From Toxoplasma gondii ME49 (taxonomy: Eukaryota; Apicomplexa; Conoidasida; Eucoccidiorida; Sarcocystidae): a DNA stretch of 64,000 bases. The stretch is from contig NC_031469.1 of assembly GCF_000006565.2 (NCBI RefSeq), positions 1,632,583 through 1,696,582 of the forward strand. Reading direction: 5' to 3'. Shown here piece by piece: positions 58,501 to 64,000 of the stretch. Each line of letters begins with the position of its first letter. Position 1 is the stretch's first letter. Both the position numbers and the translations under genes were made by a program. Under the pieces are notes generated by a model. That model was given only the letters and a program-made list of their open reading frames with translations, was not told the origin of the DNA and searched no databases.

Positions 58501-60447
58501 GTGAAGAAGCGCGAGCGTGCATCCCGATTGCTGGTCTTCTCCAGGCGCTGATTCCACGAAGGGGTCGAAAGATTTCGGAGTCGAGCAGGAGCGGTCCGAG
58601 CTGTCTCCGGGGACTCGGTCCTGCTCGCGCCGGTCCTCAGGCTCCTCCTCGCCGGCACCTTGTCTCCTTTCCACTCGCAGGTGCCTCGGGAAGTCGAGCT
58701 GCTTCTCTCGACCTACACCTCTTCCCGTGCGAGCGGCCGTGCCTTCTTCTCCACTGGACTGAGCGAGACATCCCTCCTGCCCAGTGGGGTGAACAGGAGT
58801 CGAGTGTGAGTCATGCAAACGACTGTCCGCGGCGACACGCACGGTGTTTCGACCCTCTCTGGGTGCTGCCGCCCCCTGTTGTCTCTGCCGCAGATCTATA
58901 GCCCCAGTTGTCTCCGTTGCTCTCGTCGTTTCTGTCGCGATGCCCTCCCCGAACAGTGAAGAGGAGGAGCGCAACATATCAAGACCGGTCGTTTTTCCGG
59001 ACGGACTCCGGCCCTTCTCGTCCTCCCTCTTCCTTCTCGCCCGCTGGGTCTCGAGCGCCAGCTGCAGGACGTTCTGCGCATGGAGTGTCCAGGTGAAGCC
59101 CTTTTGTTGCTTGTCGTAGGAGAAGTTCGAGAGACGCGCAGTCCGCAGGTCCCAGGCACACGTCGCCTGCGAGAAGTCGAACAAGTCCGCGAGAGCGGAA
59201 TCCGTCACAATCGCGAGAGGCGAAACGCAAGGTGTCCAAGGAGCAGCTGAGTCTGCACCCAGCTCGCGGCAAGACTGTGTTCCCTTCTCCGAGACGCTTC
59301 CATGCGTCCTCCAGTCGGCGCAACGACCATCGACCCAGCAGCCAACGCCCTCTCGTCGCGCGCGTCTCTCCTCGCCTCCAGAACGACGGCAAAGGCGTTT
59401 TTGTGGCGCGCGGGCGTTCGGTTCCTCCGCGAATAGAGAGTCGTCCTCTCCCGCTTCCTGCCACCCTTCTGTAGACAGGCGGGATGGCGGTGACCCCGTA
59501 TGCTCTGGAGACTGAGGAGGCCCCTGCTGTCTCGACAGCGACCCGCCTGCGCGGCGAGACGCGCCGGAAGGAAGAAGTCGGCGAGGTTTGCAGGCTAGCT
59601 GGTCTTGCCGAGTCTCCGGTCGGTGGAGATGGGGAGAGCGATGTGGGGACGCGGCAGACGGAGAGCGTTCAGAAGCGTCGAGAGCAGTGCCAGACGTGGA
59701 GATGGCCTTCAAGGCGCAGTCGCCCACAGACGGCGACTGGCAAGAAGAAACGTCTTCAGACTCGTCTTCTTCTTCCTGAGAGGCGGTCACACCTGCGGAA
59801 CCGTCAGGAGGGGCGGCGGCGTAGGAAGCGAAGAGAAGGTGGGACGTGTATCTGCAGACGTTCCGGCACTTGAGAGGAATCGACTTGAAGGAGAACAGAA
59901 TGTGTCTGTCGAGAATGAGGAAGCGTTTCGCGAAGCGGCGAGTGTGACGCGTTTTCCGGTGCAGGAACCCCGCCCGCATGAACAGAAGAAGTGAGGCTGC
60001 TGCCCCAGGAGAAGGCGAAACCGGGGCGGGGAACAAAGCGTGTGTGGGTGCCGCGGCGTCTCCATCTTGAGGCCGAGGGACGCTTGGAGTGCCTCCGAAA
60101 AGGTTCGCTGTGTTCTGACGGTTCTCTGGATGCAACGGCTCTGAAGACCGTGGGGCTACCACCGTGGAGACACGCTTCCCTCGACGCTCGTCCTTCTCTC
60201 TTCCTCGCTCCTCTGCACCCCCTGCCTGCTTTGAGGCAGAGCACCCGCCATCAAGACGCAGATTGTCGCTGTCTGCACCGGAAGTCGCCTGCGGAGGAAG
60301 CAATGCTGTAGAATCCGGACTCTCCAGCATCCACGCCGGAACACCCGCCTCTATGTCTTCGTTGGTCGACGAAACGCACTGGCAAGCCCCGCTGTTTTCA
60401 CTTCTTCTTGGAGGGGGAGAGCGACGGCGATGGGCGAGTTCTTCCAT
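49597..60447 (-). CDS. Giant PH-C2-MCTP-like membrane protein, three exons, about 3,158 aa
   Basis: Exons 60447-55646, 54796-53868 and 53342-49597 join in phase (2, then 1). A PH domain opens near residue 159 (AGFLHRKTRHTRRFAKRFLI), but its C-terminal helix appears near residue 920 (DAVTAHDWVAALLRSREF), so it is interrupted by about 700 low-complexity residues. A C2-like beta domain lies at about 1172-1310 (LALHSLDVPLFPVGYTPYIL, LVLHLYAAPP). Exon 2 carries a membrane hairpin (FSLFCLAYLLLSLLFLPSRF, LAFLLFPALLVVLSRHPR). A second lies near residue 2860 (WRWVVWGEKICNLFSWRNRS, then VAFVFAALLLLLLACVPLQY). The WGE-x(5)-FSWR-N/D pattern before the last hairpin matches the C-terminal domain of MCTP proteins, which anchor C2 domains in the ER at membrane contacts. 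The start is the first ATG in frame (60447). Further introns inside exon 3 cannot be excluded. Confidence 0.65.
53140..53340 (-). repeat. Glu/Gly-rich coding low-complexity tract
   Basis: GAG/GAA-rich minus-strand sequence at the start of exon 3 of the giant gene, encoding runs such as EGEGEGEGGEGEEGEEGKEG. The + strand shows the complementary CTTCTTCTCC pattern. Likely length-polymorphic. Confidence 0.8.
55335..55560. repeat. (TA)n, TATG and GATA-type microsatellites in intron 1 of the giant gene
   Basis: TA runs at 55342-55362 and 55400-55416 are followed by imperfect AGATAGATA/GACAGATAT repeats, inside the 849-base intron between 55646 and 54796. Confidence 0.8.
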
Positions 60448-63400
60448 GCTGCGGTGGCCTCCAGGTGAAGTTAGGGACGCCGAAGAAAAACGCGCCACGA
60501 ATGCTTCAGGTAAAAGTCTACAAAGGCGTGTGTCTATGCAGGTGTGCGAACAGCCGAAGAATCCGTGAGGCGAAGGCCAGCTACGCGTTATTCGCGGTCT
60601 AGCGTTTCAAGCTTTCCTATAGCTCGAGAGACGAGCTCGCCTACTGCGCTGTGAACATGGCGACGCGATGGTGGTACGAAAGTGGGGACGAAAGTCACTG
60701 ACGTGCCAGTTAAGCAACGGGCTGTGCTGCGCGAGGCTAGAATGCTGAACGACGGCGAAGAGCCGGGACGCTAGCGAAGGCACACACACAGTCTGGGAAC
60801 TCGAAAAGACTGCCTAATAGAAGGGCACTGAAAAAAAAAGTTTAGTGAACGAAGGCTGTACATTTCAGGGAATGTTCTAGTGAAGGAGGAGGGTTAGGAA
60901 ACTTTGTCGAGCGACGGAACCGCAGTTGGGCAGGCGTGAGAGCACGCGCGAAGTCACCTGCCTTTCGCAGCTGTCGGCAGAAGGGAAAGAGACGGTTCGA
61001 GCGTTCTTCTGTCTACTAGAGGATCTCCTCGGCCTTTGAGATGAAAAGCAGATGGACGAAAGCTGTTCATTTGTGATTCACAGACGGATTTTTGGTGTAC
61101 ATTTTGAGGACGATGCTGGAAAACGCGCATGAGAAGGTACCAGTTTGCGGCATGCAACAGCTGAACACCTGCCCGTCTACAAATGCACACCCGGGAAATC
61201 CTCTTGAGAGCATACAGTCGAAACCAACTAGTTTACGATCACGGAAGAGTTTCTGTCCATGTTCTAGCCAAGCAAGCTGGGAAAAGGGATCGCAGCAAAG
61301 GATAACGTTTGTTGTTTCTTCGACCATGCAGTCGTAGATCTCCAGTGCACGAACCTAGTTCGCGCCAGCGCGACGCGGAAGGCATCATACAACAACCGTC
61401 ATAGACCGACACTCTAGTCGAGGCCGACGAAAAAGCCACACTTCTGGCGTAGTAATGACGGATTAACTACTCGTTTCAATCCGATGGGATGGATGATGCA
61501 CTGGCTTCGTCTTGATAAGGAAACCATCCGCGATTCCGAAAAGCAATTCTTTTCCGCGTAGCCAGCTGCTTGAGACATGGTTAGGCCGTGCGACGACAGA
61601 CTGGCGCGTAGCATTTAGGTTGAAGGCAGAAGCTACACAAGGCAAGAAAGCAAAGAGCGCGGGTTTTTTTCGCCTACGAGCATTTCGAGGACCGCGCTTA
61701 TCAAGTACCCTGGCCCCCGGGAAGAACCAGTTCATTCAGAGGCTGTTCTTTCCCAGGCGACGGTTCTCGATGCTGGAAGGGCTGAGGGAGCATCTAAGTT
61801 CTTCTGGCGTTACACAAGCACCACCAGTTCCCCCCCCTCAAAGCCTGTGTTGTTTTTATAATAGTGAAACGTGAGTAATGCAACGGTCTCAGTCCGAGGA
61901 ATCATCTGTTGTCGGGGGCGGCCCGTTCCCCTCAAGTGAAAATCGAAACGAAGGAATTACATGTGCGCATGCAGGTTCGACCGGTAGTTTAGCATTCACC
62001 CTTCGTAAGACATTCGTATTCAATTGATACGGCAAGCCATTTGCATTCATGTTTCCAGCGAGATACCTCAATGGCGTTTCGCCGGACAGCAGGCTCATTC
62101 AACCTGATGTTGAAAATTCTCCAGCATTTAGTGATGTCGTCAGTCATCTGCACTTGCCACGAGGAACACTTGTGTCTGCATGCAGGGGAGTCTGTGATTG
62201 GTTTTCCGATTAACGATCCAAAGACGCTTCAGTGGCGCTGTCAATAGCTGAGGTCCACTGCCGCTTTCTGCAGTTTTACAACCGAACCCCGTGGCTCATT
62301 ATAACCGAACGTCTTTTCAGGTGGTAACTTTGCCAGTATTTGCGTGCTTGCTTGGGGAAAATGAGCTGTAGCATGGATTATGTTCGTGTTTCAGAAGTGT
62401 GAACCGGCTAGGTCGCTCCCGCAGGCGCCAGCGAACTGAGTTTTGTTCTTTCTTCTCACATCCAGGTTTCTATGCCATGATACCTTGCGTATTTCGAACA
62501 ATGCGGTCCCCCGACGTATAGGCTACGCTATGTACCTCGGACTTCTCTAGCATCGACCGTGTATGAGTTGTGACGCGCACGAACTGGGGCGCGACTGTTA
62601 ATGAATGTATGAAACATTGTCGTCTGCTCTCTGTGAGGCTGAATACAGACTCGCTGGGCTTGTCCAGAGTTCGATGAGCCCCACAGCAGGCGAAAGGAAT
62701 TGCACCCTACTGCATGTGCACGACTTACCTGAATTGTAGTACAGGTGGTGATATTCAAGCTTTCTGGTGGTGATAAAGCAACTCTCAGTGCTACACTGGC
62801 TATCCAATCTGCACTAGCTTATTCCTTCCCAAACGGACCCACGATGAAGCTGTGCCACATCAGTGTAGGCGTAGTGCAGCCAAGAGAAACGATTTCACAT
62901 AGGAAACTCCCGCAGCCTTCAGCAGCGTCTGTTCCTTTGAGGTACGAGTGCTTCATGCTACTGATGCACGTTCAATTTCAGTCCGTTTTCTAAAGACGAA
63001 AATGACTGTAGGGTCAATGTCTATACTCCATTGGACTCGTCGGAAGTTGAGGCATCACGGATCCACAACAACTGTCAAAGAGAAAACGTTCCTAACGGAA
63101 GTTCTCAATTACCTATACGAGGTAAAAGAACTCAGCCAAACGGACGAAAGTGACGCCTCTCGCAGCACGGCCTGTGCTGTACCCGCTCACGATCAGACCG
63201 CTTCCCCTTTTCCGACACCTCCTCCCCATCCCGTTTTTCAAAAAGATATTCCCGCTTCTCCAAGTTCTTCAACAGAGAAAGAACCGAGCGTGTGCGGTGA
63301 CGAGACACTGCCTCGGATGACTGTGCGTCCGATCAAAAGTCTGTTTCTCTTACTGCCCTGAATATCGTCCACTTATGACGCGAAACTGGACACGCAGGCC

Positions 63401-64000
63401 TGTTGAGTTCCCTGGACGGCCGTACTGATCAGATGAACCATTTTCCGGGCCGCCTACGAACTGCATAACTCACTGTCCCTCATGAAACCGCCCACTCTTA
63501 GCCAGCCGCAACCATGACGCGGCTGACGACAAAAAAGTGGAAGTGGAACACTCGCCCTCGACACACACTTTGTAGAGTACAGCAGAAACACACAAAAACA
63601 CAGTTGTACCATCGGGTGCTTGCTCCCTGTGTGTTCACCCCTCCCTGTTGCGCACATCAGCACAGGGTACACAAATATGTTCCATGTACGACTCTTCGGT
63701 CGATCTTGCATTCTACAATCGCGCGGGGAACAATACCCATGCACGACAGGCAAAGTTTGAAATTGTCCATGTGCAAAAACACATTCCCTATCGCGAAACA
63801 AAATCCCTCACGGTGGATGCGATAAAAAATAGAAATGCGGGCGTGCACGGATGAACAGATAGATACCGATAACACTGAACCTTTCCCTGTAGTGGCACGT
63901 TGTTGTCCCTGTGTGCTGGGGCCGGTTTCCGCACCTTCACCTGTTCTGTTCCTCACGCGCTCCTTGCCAGCATCTTTTGGGCAGGAAAAAAAAGACCGCG
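60448..64000. other. Upstream region of the giant gene, no supported gene
   Basis: Presumed promoter and 5' UTR of the minus-strand gene. Beyond it lies sequence of unknown role. A 137-codon + frame (62948-63361) has a Pro/Ser-rich end but no start context, signal or domain, and could be an exon of a gene beyond the window. Nothing else is supported. Confidence 0.35.

Noticed and set aside
55675..60311. Plus-strand frames up to 260 codons within 55.7-60.3 kb
   Set aside because: Antisense shadows of exon 1 of the PH/C2 gene, which has recognisable domains on the minus strand.
62948..63361. 137-codon plus frame with Pro/Ser-rich end
   Set aside because: No start context or splice evidence. 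It could be an exon of a gene extending past the window, but that cannot be supported here.
1..64000. tRNA or rRNA genes, CRISPR arrays, insertion sequences, LTR elements, viral genes
   Set aside because: No cloverleaf-like blocks, rRNA signatures, direct-repeat/spacer arrays, terminal repeats or polymerase motifs were noticed. A tRNAscan or RepeatMasker run would be needed to exclude small ones.

Overview
The window looks like nuclear DNA of a cyst-forming coccidian apicomplexan, the Toxoplasma/Hammondia/Neospora/Besnoitia group. This is inferred from gene style: many short exons with GT-AG (occasionally GC-AG) introns, coding regions loaded with Ser, Glu, Pro or Ala runs, repeated TGCATGC-type words, long (TA)n tracts in introns and spacers, and secreted proteins carrying RRLxx motifs like the coccidian export element TEXEL. 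No prokaryotic features were found (operons, CRISPR, insertion sequences), and no viral genes. Exon joins come from reading splice sites and reading phase by eye. No transcript or database was available.

Layout. (1) 1-2.0 kb, + strand: the 3' exons of a VPS53 homologue (GARP/EARP tethering complex), with a 24-bp pyrimidine minisatellite in an intron. (2) 4.3-11.2 kb, - strand: a 12-exon major facilitator transporter of the OFA/monocarboxylate type, complete except for one unresolved loop exon. (3) 11.2-13.5 kb: a divergent promoter region with three copies of TGTMTGTACACC. (4) 13.5-18.6 kb, + strand: an intron-rich gene of unknown function with a long N-terminal leader. (5) About 19-36 kb: an island with no long (TA)n tracts, holding short genes for predicted secreted or membrane proteins. 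On the - strand are three single-exon secreted candidates (two with RRLxx motifs), two spliced Cys-rich secreted candidates and one small membrane protein candidate. On the + strand are a five-exon polytopic membrane protein and a secreted protein with a Cys/Gly-rich part followed by a long Arg/Ser/Pro tail. (6) 37.1-45.6 kb, - strand: a roughly 14-exon gene of unknown function with a signal-like N-terminus and a long Ser/Arg-rich leader. (7) 49.6-60.4 kb, - strand: a giant three-exon gene (about 3,158 codons) that I read as PH, C2 and an MCTP-type C-terminal membrane domain, each interrupted by very long low-complexity inserts.

How they fit together. VPS53 and the PH/C2/MCTP-like protein are membrane-traffic or membrane-contact genes, and the MFS protein is a solute carrier. 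The two unknown intron-rich genes have leaders compatible with organelle import. The 19-36 kb island looks like a lineage-specific block of parasite secretome genes inserted between housekeeping genes. It is the most promising place for undescribed biology.
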